The notes under the pieces were generated by a model. It worked only from the letters and a program-made list of their open reading frames with translations, made no database searches and was not told where the DNA came from. DNA of 19,223 nt from positions 1-19,223 of the forward strand of contig JAKSOY010000067.1 of assembly GCA_024405255.1 (NCBI GenBank). Direction: 5' to 3'. The position numbers were made by a program, and so were the translations under genes. Shown piece after piece: positions 1 to 7,761 of the stretch. The stretch's first letter is position 1, and the number at the start of each line of letters is the position of its first letter. This DNA comes from Kiritimatiellia bacterium. GTDB lineage: Bacteria > Verrucomicrobiota > Kiritimatiellia > RFP12 > UBA1067.

Positions 1-82
1 AGGTTAGAGGGAATAGGTTGGGGTTGAGGAAAAGGCGAGTTGCTTTGAGCGTGTTGAAGAATTTTAAAGTTCGAGAGAAGAA
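1..82 (+). promoter_or_regulatory. Leader region upstream of pflB, weak promoter candidate
   Basis: This stretch is purine-rich and more AT-rich than the genes around it, as expected for an intergenic region. A loose sigma-70-like pair can be drawn: TTGCTT at 40-45 and TTTAAA at 63-68, with a 17-base spacer. A transcript starting about 7 bases after that -10 would have almost no leader before the ATG at 83, so the assignment is doubtful. A purine run (GAGAGAAG, 73-80) just before the ATG may act as a weak ribosome-binding site. I see no hairpin or operator repeat. The region could also be the tail of an upstream intergenic gap whose real promoter lies outside the window. Confidence 0.2.
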
Positions 83-2338
83 ATGAGTACAGAAGTTAAA
101 GAGAACTCCGCTTGGCGGGGATTTAAGGGTGGACGTTGGGAGCAGGAAATCAACGTCGCGGAATTCATCCGGTTGAACTTTGAACCCTATGCGGGCGACG
201 AGTCCTTCTTGGCGCCTTCGACGGAGGCGACGGACAAGCTGTGGGCGAAGCTGCAGGTCCTGCAGAAGGAGGAGCGTGCCAAGGGCGGTGTGCTCGACAT
301 GGATACGGACATTGTTTCGTCCATCACGTCGCATCAGCCGGGCTACCTCGACAAGGACCTCGAGAAGATCGTGGGCCTGCAGACCGACAAGCCTCTCAAG
401 CGCGCGTTCATGCCCTACGGCGGCATCAAGATGGCGGAGGAGGCGCTCACGACCTACGGTTACACGCCGAATCCCGATCTGCATCACATCTTTACGACCT
501 ACCACAAGACGCACAACCAGGGCGTGTACGACGCCTATACGCCGGAAATGCGCATGGCCCGCAAGAACAAGATCATCACGGGTCTGCCGGATACCTACGG
601 GCGTGGACGCATCGTGGGCGACTACCGGCGTGTGGCGCTTTACGGCATCGACCGTCTGATCAAGGGCAAGCAGGACGACCTGCCGATGTGCGGTATCGGT
701 TCGATGCCGGAGGACGTCATTCGCGGCCGCGAAGAGGTGGCGGACCAGATCCGCGCGCTGCAGGCGATGAAGGTGATGGCCCAGAGCTACGGTTTCGATA
801 TTTCCCGTCCGGCGGTGAACGCGCGGGAGGCGATCCAGTGGACCTACTTCGGCTACCTCGCAGCGATCAAGATGCAGAACGGCGCGGCGATGTCCATCGG
901 ACGCGTCTCCACGTTCCTCGACATCTACATCGCGCGCGACCTCAAGGAGGGCACGCTCACCGAGCGCGACGCGCAGGAATTGATCGACCACCTCGTCCTG
1001 AAGTTCCGCATGGTCAAGTTCGCGCGCATTCCGAGCTATAACGAGCTCTTCAGCGGCGACCCCGTGTGGGCGACGATCAACATGGGCGGCATGTGCGAAG
1101 ACGGCCGCGCGATGGTGACGAAGAACGACTTCCGCATTCTCCACACGCTCGAGACGATGGGACCCTCGCCCGAGCCGAACCTCACGGTTCTGTATTCGCC
1201 GCGGCTGCCGAAGCCGTTCCGCGACTATTCCGCGAAGATTTCAATCAACACGAGTTCGGTACAGTACGAGAACGATTGCGTGATGCGGCGCGTGTGGGGC
1301 GACGACTATGCGATCTGCTGCTGTGTCTCCGCCACGAAGACGGGCAAGGAAATGCAGTTCTTCGGTGCGCGTGCCAACCTGGCGAAGTGCCTCTTGTACG
1401 CCATCAACGGCGGCATCGACGAAAAGACGCATCTGCAGGTGGGGCCCGAGGTGCGTCCGATCACGGCGGACGTGCTCGACTACGACGAGGTGATGCGCCA
1501 CTATGACCAGATGATGGACTGGCTGGCGGGCCTCTACGTGCATACGCTGAACCTGATCCACTACATGCACGACAAGTACTACTACGAGGCCGCGCAGATG
1601 GCGCTTATCGACACGGACGTGCAGCGCACGTTCGCCACGGGCATCGCGGGCTTCTCGCATGCGGTCGATTCGCTCTGCGCGATCAAGTACGCGAAGGTGA
1701 GCGTGGTGCGCGACGAAACGGGTCTCGCCGTGGACTACAAGGTGGAAGGCGACTTCCCGCGCTATGGCAACGACGACGACCGCGCGGATGAAATCGCGAA
1801 GGACCTGCTTATTTCGTTCATGCGCAAGATCAAGAGCCATCACACCTACCGCAATGCCCTGCCGACGACGTCGATCCTCACGATCACGTCCAACGTGGTG
1901 TACGGCAAGGCGACGGGCGCAATGCCGGATGGACGCCCCGCCGGCGAACCGCTGTCGCCAGGTGCGAACCCCTCCTACGGCGCGGAGCAGAACGGGCTGT
2001 TGGCGTCCCTCAACTCGGTTGCGAAGATTCCGTACGAATATGCGCTCGACGGCATTTCCAACACGCAGACGATCCATCCCTCGGCGCTTGGCAACACGCC
2101 GGAAGAACGCATCCAGACGCTCGTCTCGGTGCTGGACGGCTACTTCAAGCAGGGTGCGCATCATCTCAATGTGAATGTGTTCGGCACGGACAAGCTCATC
2201 GACTGCATGGAGCATCCGGAAAAGCCCGAGTATGCGAACTTCACGATTCGTGTTTCCGGCTATGCCGTCAAGTTCATCGACCTCACACGCGAACAGCAGC
2301 TTGACGTAATCAAGCGCACGTGCCACAAGACGCTTTGA
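83..2338 (+). CDS. pflB: Pyruvate formate-lyase (formate C-acetyltransferase)
   Basis: This cytoplasmic glycyl-radical enzyme converts pyruvate and CoA to acetyl-CoA and formate in anaerobic fermentation. At 751 residues it is close to the usual ~760, and it resembles the E. coli enzyme from the N-terminus (GDESFLAPSTEAT near residue 40) to the end. The catalytic cysteine pair is C413-C414 in ICCCVS. The glycyl-radical site is G726 in RVSGYAV, the classic C-terminal motif, followed by the conserved EQQLDVI segment. Matches such as INTSSVQYEND, FFGARANLAKC and LTITSNVVYGK support PflB itself over the diol-dehydratase or benzylsuccinate-synthase branches. The start at ATG 83 gives an N-terminus like the family's. 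C412 makes a run of three cysteines where E. coli has Ala-Cys-Cys. No PFL-activating enzyme lies next to it: the gene two bases downstream is a different radical SAM enzyme. Confidence 0.96.
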   Translation: MSTEVKENSAWRGFKGGRWEQEINVAEFIRLNFEPYAGDESFLAPSTEATDKLWAKLQVLQKEERAKGGVLDMDTDIVSSITSHQPGYLDKDLEKIVGLQTDKPLKRAFMPYGGIKMAEEALTTYGYTPNPDLHHIFTTYHKTHNQGVYDAYTPEMRMARKNKIITGLPDTYGRGRIVGDYRRVALYGIDRLIKGKQDDLPMCGIGSMPEDVIRGREEVADQIRALQAMKVMAQSYGFDISRPAVNAREAIQWTYFGYLAAIKMQNGAAMSIGRVSTFLDIYIARDLKEGTLTERDAQELIDHLVLKFRMVKFARIPSYNELFSGDPVWATINMGGMCEDGRAMVTKNDFRILHTLETMGPSPEPNLTVLYSPRLPKPFRDYSAKISINTSSVQYENDCVMRRVWGDDYAICCCVSATKTGKEMQFFGARANLAKCLLYAINGGIDEKTHLQVGPEVRPITADVLDYDEVMRHYDQMMDWLAGLYVHTLNLIHYMHDKYYYEAAQMALIDTDVQRTFATGIAGFSHAVDSLCAIKYAKVSVVRDETGLAVDYKVEGDFPRYGNDDDRADEIAKDLLISFMRKIKSHHTYRNALPTTSILTITSNVVYGKATGAMPDGRPAGEPLSPGANPSYGAEQNGLLASLNSVAKIPYEYALDGISNTQTIHPSALGNTPEERIQTLVSVLDGYFKQGAHHLNVNVFGTDKLIDCMEHPEKPEYANFTIRVSGYAVKFIDLTREQQLDVIKRTCHKTL

Positions 2339-2340
2339 CT

Positions 2341-3498
2341 ATGATCGGGATTTCAAAACTCTATTTCGGGACGATTGAAGAATCGGATCGTCTTCGCTAC
2401 CGCAAGGGCGCGCATCGCCGTCCTGTGGTGGTGTGGAACTGTACACCTGCGTGTAACCTCGCCTGTTCGCACTGCTACGCGGCGCATGCGGGCGAGCAGC
2501 GCGTGCTGACAACGGAACAGGCGCTTGCGGTGATCGACGATCTTGCGGCGTTTGGCGCCCCGGTGATTCTGTTCTCCGGCGGCGAACCGTTTGCGCGTCC
2601 TGACATCCACACGCTCGCCGCCCACGCGAAGGCGAAGGGCATCCGTGTGACGTTCTCGACGAACGGCACGCTGATCGACGATGCGCAGGCGGACTGGATT
2701 CGCGATCTCGGCGTCTCCTACGTGGGTATCTCGATCGACGGCACCGAGGCGATCCACGACGAATTCCGGCGGCGTCCCGGTGCGTACCAGCGTTCGCTCG
2801 CGGCGATTCGCCGGCTGCGCGACCGCGGCGTGAAGGTGGGGCTGCGCGTGACGATGACGCGCGCCAATATGGCGGTGATCCCCGAGATCTTCGAGCTCAT
2901 GCGCACCGAACGCGTGCCGCGCATCTGCCTCTACCATCTCGTCTACACGGGACGCGGACGCGACATCGCCGCGACCGACCTGAACCACGCGGAAGCGCGT
3001 CAGGCGCTGGAGACGATCATCGCCGAGACGGAGAAGTGCTTTGCGACGAACTTCCCCGTGGAAGTGCTGACGGTGGACAACGCGTGCGACGGCGTGGCGC
3101 TCTATCTCAAGATGGCGCGCGAGGGGCACCCCAACGCGGCGAAGGCACTGGAGCTGCTGACGCTCAACGGCGGCAATTCGAGCGGCGAGGGCATTGGCTG
3201 CATTTCGTGGGACGGTACGGTCTATCCCGACCAGTTCTGGCGCAACCAGCCCGTGGGGAACGTGCTGGAAAAACCGTTCTCTGAAATCTGGGGCAATCCG
3301 CCCGCCGGTTCGCTGCTCGATCTGATGCGCCACAAGAAGGAGCACGTCAAGGGGCGCTGTCCGACCTGCAAGTGGCTCGACATCTGCGGCGGCAACTTCC
3401 GTGCGCGCGGCGAGGCCGTGACGGGCGATCTCTGGGGCGAAGACCCCACCTGCTATCTGACGGACGCTGAAATCGCGAAGGACGGTGACGCACGATGA
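2341..3498 (+). CDS. ahbC: AhbC-type radical SAM/SPASM enzyme (12,18-didecarboxysiroheme deacetylase)
   Basis: AhbC removes the two acetate side chains of 12,18-didecarboxysiroheme to give iron-coproporphyrin III, in the siroheme-dependent route to heme. The 385-residue protein opens with MIGISKLYFGT, the family's characteristic start. Next comes the radical SAM cluster motif CNLACSHC (C38, C42, C45) and the SAM-binding GGEP at 80-83. The C-terminal SPASM-like part has C287 in GIGCISWDGTVYPDQFW, then C340, C343, C349 and C371, for auxiliary Fe-S binding. DQFWR and the CGGNFRARGEAVTGDLW region match my memory of Desulfovibrio AhbC. The linker before the Cys motif seems shorter than in those proteins. 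I chose ATG 2341, two bases after the pflB stop, because MIGISK begins there; an in-frame GTG at 2320 would overlap pflB. It overlaps the next gene by ATGA. No other heme gene is present, so a role in peptide maturation or some other modification is not excluded. Confidence 0.75.
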   Translation: MIGISKLYFGTIEESDRLRYRKGAHRRPVVVWNCTPACNLACSHCYAAHAGEQRVLTTEQALAVIDDLAAFGAPVILFSGGEPFARPDIHTLAAHAKAKGIRVTFSTNGTLIDDAQADWIRDLGVSYVGISIDGTEAIHDEFRRRPGAYQRSLAAIRRLRDRGVKVGLRVTMTRANMAVIPEIFELMRTERVPRICLYHLVYTGRGRDIAATDLNHAEARQALETIIAETEKCFATNFPVEVLTVDNACDGVALYLKMAREGHPNAAKALELLTLNGGNSSGEGIGCISWDGTVYPDQFWRNQPVGNVLEKPFSEIWGNPPAGSLLDLMRHKKEHVKGRCPTCKWLDICGGNFRARGEAVTGDLWGEDPTCYLTDAEIAKDGDAR

Positions 3499-5477
3499 GG
3501 GTCAAGTCGCCAACCTACAAAAAGGAGTTCTTCGACCGCGAGTACACGGCCAAGGAGGCGTATGGCCGCCTGTGGCAGCACGCGCGGAAGTACCGCCTGC
3601 GCATCTATCTGGGCATTCTCTGCGGCATGCTCACCGCCGGTACGCTCGTGCCGTTCTTCAGCGTGATCCAGCCCGCGCTCGACCAGGTGGGCCAGAACGA
3701 ACGGCGTGCGCCGACGGCCGAAGCCGCGCCCGCGAAAGTCGCCCCTGCAAAGGCCGCCGCAGACACCTCGGCAAAGACCGACGCGGCGCCGGCGGCGAAG
3801 ATGGAGAAGAAGTCCAAAGGCCTGATGAAGCAGTACGACAAGGCGAAGAAGTGGGCGGCGAAGTTCGGCATTGAACTGCAGGACGAGAACGAGGCGATCG
3901 GCGTGCCGCTCTTGATTGCGATTCTCGTGATCGTTCCGCTGGCGGCGTTGATGCGGTGTGGCTTTACATTCTTGAATCACTACTGCCTTACCTGGGCGGG
4001 AATGAACACGGTGAAGGATCTGCGCGTCGAGATTCTCGAACACGTGCAGAAGCAGTCCATGCAGTTCTTCGGACGCATCGACGTGGGCCAGCTGATGAGC
4101 CGTTCGACAAGCGACCCGCATCAAGTGCAGCAGATCATCCAGCATGTGCTGCAGGAACTCGCGCAGGCGCCGTTTGAGATCGCCGTCTCCGTCGGCTTCA
4201 TCATCTGGAGCGCGATCATGAACCACATGCTGCCGACATTGGCGCTCATCGTGATCGGTTTCCCGCTTTTCATGTGCCCTGTGATGTTTCTTTCGCGGCG
4301 CATTCGCAAGTGGTCCAAGAAGGCGCTCGAGCGCTTCTCGGTGGTGGGCTCGCGCATCCACGAGATTCTCACCTGCGTCAAGGTCGTGAAGGCGTACCAC
4401 ACGGAAGATTTCGAAAACAAGAAATACCTTGCGGCGAACAAGTACACGCTGAAGGCGACGCTTCGGTCCGTGCGGTGGGGACTCCTCGTGGGGCCGGCCG
4501 TCGAGACCGTGGGCATTCTGCTGCTGTGCGGGTTTGTGACCTGGTGCTTCCTTGCGGGCGTCAAGCTGTCGACGATCGTGCCGATGCTCGCGCCGCTGTT
4601 GCTGATCTACCGTCCGCTCAAGCAGCTCTCGAAGCTGCAGGTGCAGATCGAGCAGGGACGCGCCGCGCTCGCGCGTATCTTCTCGATTCTCGACGTCCAG
4701 ATGGAACTGCCGCAGAAGGCGGATGCCGCCGAGAAGACCGCGTTTACGGACCGCATCGTCTTCGAGGATGTTTCGTTCTGCTACGATACGGCCGAACGCG
4801 ACGCCGTTTCGCATGCCTCCTTCACCATCGAACGCGGCAAGATCGTGGCCGTGGTGGGAGGGACCGGCAGCGGCAAGTCCACGATGAGCGGACTCCTGGC
4901 GCGTTTCTACGATCCGCGTGAAGGACGCATCCTGATGGATGGCGTCGACGTGCGCGACCTGCGCATCGCGGATCTGCGCGGCCTCATCGGCAGCGTGATG
5001 CAGGAGACGCTGCTCTTCAATACGTCGATCGAAGAGAACATCAAGTACGGCTCGCCCGAGGCGACGCACGAACAGGTGGTGGCCGCCGCGAAGATGGCGA
5101 ATGCGCACGATTTCATCATGTCCCAGCCGGAAGGCTACGAGCGCAACGTCGGCGAGAAGGGCTTCGCCCTCTCGGGCGGCGAGCGTCAGCGCATTGCCAT
5201 TGCGCGGGCGATTCTGCGCAATCCGCCGATCCTTGTGCTGGACGAAGCGACGAGCGCGCTCGACACGGTGACGGAGCGTCTGGTGCAGGACGCAATCGAC
5301 AATTTGATGAAAGACCGAACGACGTTTGCCATCGCGCATCGCCTGTCGACGATTCGCAATGCGGACCTCATTCTCGTGATGGACCAGGGACGCATCGTCG
5401 AACGCGGTACGCACGATGAACTCTACGCCGCCGACGGTGTTTATCGGAAGCTCTGTGACATGCAGAAAACGGATTAA
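3495..5477 (+). CDS. MsbA-like ABC exporter, fused permease and ATPase
   Basis: This is a 660-residue half-transporter of the ABC exporter type: an N-terminal membrane domain of about six helices (roughly 35-390) and a C-terminal ATPase. It would act as a homodimer in the inner membrane. ATPase motifs are complete: Walker A GGTGSGKST (K461), Q-loop in VMQETLLFN, signature LSGGERQ (559-565), Walker B LVLDE (D583, E584) and the switch histidine H615 in AHRLST. The family includes lipid A flippases and drug or peptide exporters; the sequence does not settle the substrate. Residues about 65-135, between helices 1 and 2, form an Ala/Lys/Pro-rich insert that would face the periplasm in the usual topology; this loop is normally short. 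The gene starts inside the ahbC stop (ATGA, 3495-3498), indicating translational coupling. The next gene begins 28 bases later. Confidence 0.9.
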   Translation: MRVKSPTYKKEFFDREYTAKEAYGRLWQHARKYRLRIYLGILCGMLTAGTLVPFFSVIQPALDQVGQNERRAPTAEAAPAKVAPAKAAADTSAKTDAAPAAKMEKKSKGLMKQYDKAKKWAAKFGIELQDENEAIGVPLLIAILVIVPLAALMRCGFTFLNHYCLTWAGMNTVKDLRVEILEHVQKQSMQFFGRIDVGQLMSRSTSDPHQVQQIIQHVLQELAQAPFEIAVSVGFIIWSAIMNHMLPTLALIVIGFPLFMCPVMFLSRRIRKWSKKALERFSVVGSRIHEILTCVKVVKAYHTEDFENKKYLAANKYTLKATLRSVRWGLLVGPAVETVGILLLCGFVTWCFLAGVKLSTIVPMLAPLLLIYRPLKQLSKLQVQIEQGRAALARIFSILDVQMELPQKADAAEKTAFTDRIVFEDVSFCYDTAERDAVSHASFTIERGKIVAVVGGTGSGKSTMSGLLARFYDPREGRILMDGVDVRDLRIADLRGLIGSVMQETLLFNTSIEENIKYGSPEATHEQVVAAAKMANAHDFIMSQPEGYERNVGEKGFALSGGERQRIAIARAILRNPPILVLDEATSALDTVTERLVQDAIDNLMKDRTTFAIAHRLSTIRNADLILVMDQGRIVERGTHDELYAADGVYRKLCDMQKTD

Positions 5478-5505
5478 CTACGGAAGAGATACGGATCAAA
5501 TATAG

Positions 5506-7761
5506 ATGAGCAAGAAGAACGACAAGAATAATCAGCCGCCGAGCCTGTTTGACAATTTGGATTTGTTTGCAGCCGCTCCAACGACGCCGGCGTCTCCGGC
5601 GCCGGCCGAGCCGAAGAAGTCTCCTGAACCCGCCGCGCCGAAGAAGAAGGCAGCCGCGGCGGCGGAACCTCCACCGCCTCCACCGCCCGCGACGCCGGCT
5701 CCGCCTGCAAGCGGGTCGCTGACGGGCCATGGACCGCTGCGCGAACTCTACGACTACAACTTCCGCGAATATTCCGCGTATGTGATCTGCAACCGCGCGA
5801 TTCCGTCCGTCGAGGACGGACTCAAACCCGTGCAGCGCCGTATTCTCCACTCGCTGTGGGAGAAGGACGACGGCCGCTTCACCAAGGTGGCGAATATCGT
5901 CGGCCACACGATGCAGTACCATCCGCACGGCGATGCGTCGATTGGCGACGCCCTCGTGGTGCTCGCGAACAAGCTCTGGGGAAAGGGCAAGGGCTATCTC
6001 ATCGAGGGCCAGGGCAACTTCGGCGACCTCTTCACGGGCATGCCTTCGGCTGCGCCGCGTTACATCGAGTGCCGCCTTGCGGAACTCGCGCGCAAGGAAG
6101 TGTTCAATCCGAAGACGACGGAATTTACGCCGAGCTACGACGGACGCAACAAAGAACCCGTGCTGCTGCCGGCGAAGATCCCCGTGCTGCTGATGCTCGG
6201 AGCGGACGGCATCGCCGTCGGTCTTTCGACTGCGATCCTGCCGCATAACTTCGTGGAACTGCTCGAAGCCGAAATCAATCTCATCCAGAAAAAGCCGATC
6301 CAGCTCTATCCTGATTTCCAGCTGGGCGGCGTGATGGACGTGTCGGAATACGAGGATGGTCTTGGCAAGGTCAAGGTGCGCGCCGTCATCGAAGCGCGCG
6401 ACAAGAACAAGCTCGTGATCACGCAGTTGCCGTGGGGCGAAACGACGGACTCGATCTCGACTTCGATCGAAGAGGCGATCAAGAAGAAAAAAGTCGCCGT
6501 GCGCAAGATCCACGATCTCACCTCGAGCGACGTCCAGATCGAACTCGAACTCGCCACGGGCGCCACGCAGGAGAAGGTGAAGAGCGCGCTCTACGCGTTC
6601 ACCACGTGCGAGAAGTCGATCGCGTCCCGTCCGATCGTACTCGATGCGGGACGTCCGCGCCTGATGACGATCACGCAGATCCTGCAGAAGAACGTCGACC
6701 GTCTCATGTTCCTCACGAAGCGCGAACAGGAAATCCGCCTCGCCGAACTCGACAAGCTCTTCCACGATCGTACGCTCGACCGCATCTTCATCGAAGAGCG
6801 CATCTACAAGCGCATCGAAATCGAGAAGACGTTCGAAGGCGTGCAGGCGACGATCCGCGAAGGCTTCAAGCCGTTCCTCCACGAGCTGCGCCATCCGGAG
6901 ATCTCGGACGAGGACATCGAGCGTCTGCTGAAGATTCCGATCCGCCGCATTTCGCAGTTCGACATCAACAAGAACCGCGAGGAGATCGAGAACATCCGCA
7001 AGGAAGAGGATCAGGTCAACGACAACCTCGTGCATCTGCGCGCGTTTGTGGTCAAGTACCTCAAGAACCTCATCAAGATCTACGGCAAGAAGTATCCGCG
7101 CGTGACGAAGATCGTGCAGGGCGCGTTCCAGGAAGTGGACGTGCGCAAGCTCACGTCGAGTGAACTGACGATCAAGTACGACAAGGAAAACCACTTTGTG
7201 GGATCCGGCCTCAAGGGCGGCGACGAACTGTTCAAGTGCTCGTCGCTCGACAAGCTCGTGTTCGTGTGGAAGGACGGACGCTACAAGATGACGCCGCCGT
7301 CGGACAAGATCTTCGTCGACAAGGATCTGCTCGAGGTCTTCCTCTTCAATCCCGAGAAGGACCGCGACCGCGAATTCGTGTGCGTCTACGAGGAGCCTCT
7401 CTACGGCTTCTCGTACATCAAGCGCTTTACCTTTGGCGGCATGATCAACAACAAGGACTACCGCCTGGCGCCGGAAAAGAGCAAGGTGCTCTTCTTCGAC
7501 GAGGGGTGTCCGCCGCAGCTCTACGTGAAGTTCAAGCCGGCGAAGAACCAGAAGATCCACCAGATGCTCTTCCAGCCGCTTGAGCTGGTGGAGAAAGGCC
7601 TGGACGAAAAAGGCAAGCCGAAGAAGTGTCCGGTCGTGGAAGTGCGCGGTGCGACGGCCCGCGGCATCCAGCTCACGACGAAGGCGATTTCGCGCGTGTC
7701 GGCCACGAAGGGCACCTGGTGGGAAGAGAACGAAGTTTCGACGAAGGGAGTCCTGTTATGA
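5506..7761 (+). CDS. parC: DNA topoisomerase IV subunit A (ParC/GyrA family)
   Basis: This is the DNA-cleaving subunit of a type IIA topoisomerase, which needs a ParE/GyrB ATPase partner that is not in the window. The conserved domain starts near residue 72, with SAYVICNRAIPSVEDGLKPV and QRRILHSL. It continues through YHPHGD (138-143) to the active-site tyrosine Y186 in APRYIE. A tower and coiled-coil part and a short C-terminal domain follow. No GyrA box (QRRGGKG type) is visible, which favours a decatenating topoisomerase IV over gyrase. The style (VANIVGHTMQ, GDASIGDALV, SYDGRNKEPV) matches the Bacteroidetes/Chlamydiae/Verrucomicrobia branch. The first ~70 residues are a Pro/Ala/Lys-rich, probably disordered extension. 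It contains NLDLF (17-21), similar to a sliding-clamp-binding peptide. The ribosome-binding site is weak: GGAAGAGA at 5482-5489, 16 bases from the ATG. The stop overlaps the obg start by ATGA. Confidence 0.88.
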   Translation: MSKKNDKNNQPPSLFDNLDLFAAAPTTPASPAPAEPKKSPEPAAPKKKAAAAAEPPPPPPPATPAPPASGSLTGHGPLRELYDYNFREYSAYVICNRAIPSVEDGLKPVQRRILHSLWEKDDGRFTKVANIVGHTMQYHPHGDASIGDALVVLANKLWGKGKGYLIEGQGNFGDLFTGMPSAAPRYIECRLAELARKEVFNPKTTEFTPSYDGRNKEPVLLPAKIPVLLMLGADGIAVGLSTAILPHNFVELLEAEINLIQKKPIQLYPDFQLGGVMDVSEYEDGLGKVKVRAVIEARDKNKLVITQLPWGETTDSISTSIEEAIKKKKVAVRKIHDLTSSDVQIELELATGATQEKVKSALYAFTTCEKSIASRPIVLDAGRPRLMTITQILQKNVDRLMFLTKREQEIRLAELDKLFHDRTLDRIFIEERIYKRIEIEKTFEGVQATIREGFKPFLHELRHPEISDEDIERLLKIPIRRISQFDINKNREEIENIRKEEDQVNDNLVHLRAFVVKYLKNLIKIYGKKYPRVTKIVQGAFQEVDVRKLTSSELTIKYDKENHFVGSGLKGGDELFKCSSLDKLVFVWKDGRYKMTPPSDKIFVDKDLLEVFLFNPEKDRDREFVCVYEEPLYGFSYIKRFTFGGMINNKDYRLAPEKSKVLFFDEGCPPQLYVKFKPAKNQKIHQMLFQPLELVEKGLDEKGKPKKCPVVEVRGATARGIQLTTKAISRVSATKGTWWEENEVSTKGVLL
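7744..7750 (+). promoter_or_regulatory. Ribosome-binding site for obg, inside the parC 3' end
   Basis: AAGGGAG lies seven bases before ATG 7758, still within parC codons. It is one of the clearest Shine-Dalgarno matches in the window. It fixes the obg start at 7758, because the in-frame codons upstream do not encode Obg-like sequence. Together with the ATGA overlap at 7758-7761 it suggests that obg is translated by reinitiation or by independent loading on a parC transcript. Confidence 0.65.

Noticed and set aside
2320..2340. GTG at 2320 as the start of the AhbC-type gene
   Set aside because: It would add seven residues encoded within the pflB end. ATG 2341 begins the family's typical MIGISK sequence.
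2341..3498. The radical SAM gene as the pyruvate formate-lyase activase (pflA)
   Set aside because: Activases are about 245 residues without a C-terminal Cys-rich domain. This protein is 385 residues with SPASM-type cysteines and AhbC-like motifs.
5478..5505. Terminator or promoter in the gap between the ABC exporter and parC
   Set aside because: The 28 bases hold no inverted repeat with a T-run and no convincing -35/-10 pair.
5368..7560. A 730-codon minus-strand frame opposite parC, and similar long antisense frames at 3453-5414, 7521-8963 and 10174-11910
   Set aside because: All are mirror images of well-conserved + strand genes and have low-complexity basic or His-rich composition, with no signal or motif of their own.
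7626..7757. An upstream in-frame start for obg inside parC
   Set aside because: The extra 44 residues do not resemble Obg, and a good ribosome-binding site sits before ATG 7758.
5506..7761. The topoisomerase as gyrase subunit A
   Set aside because: No GyrA box is visible and the C-terminal domain is short; the sequence style fits topoisomerase IV. A second-copy GyrA-like role is not fully excluded.
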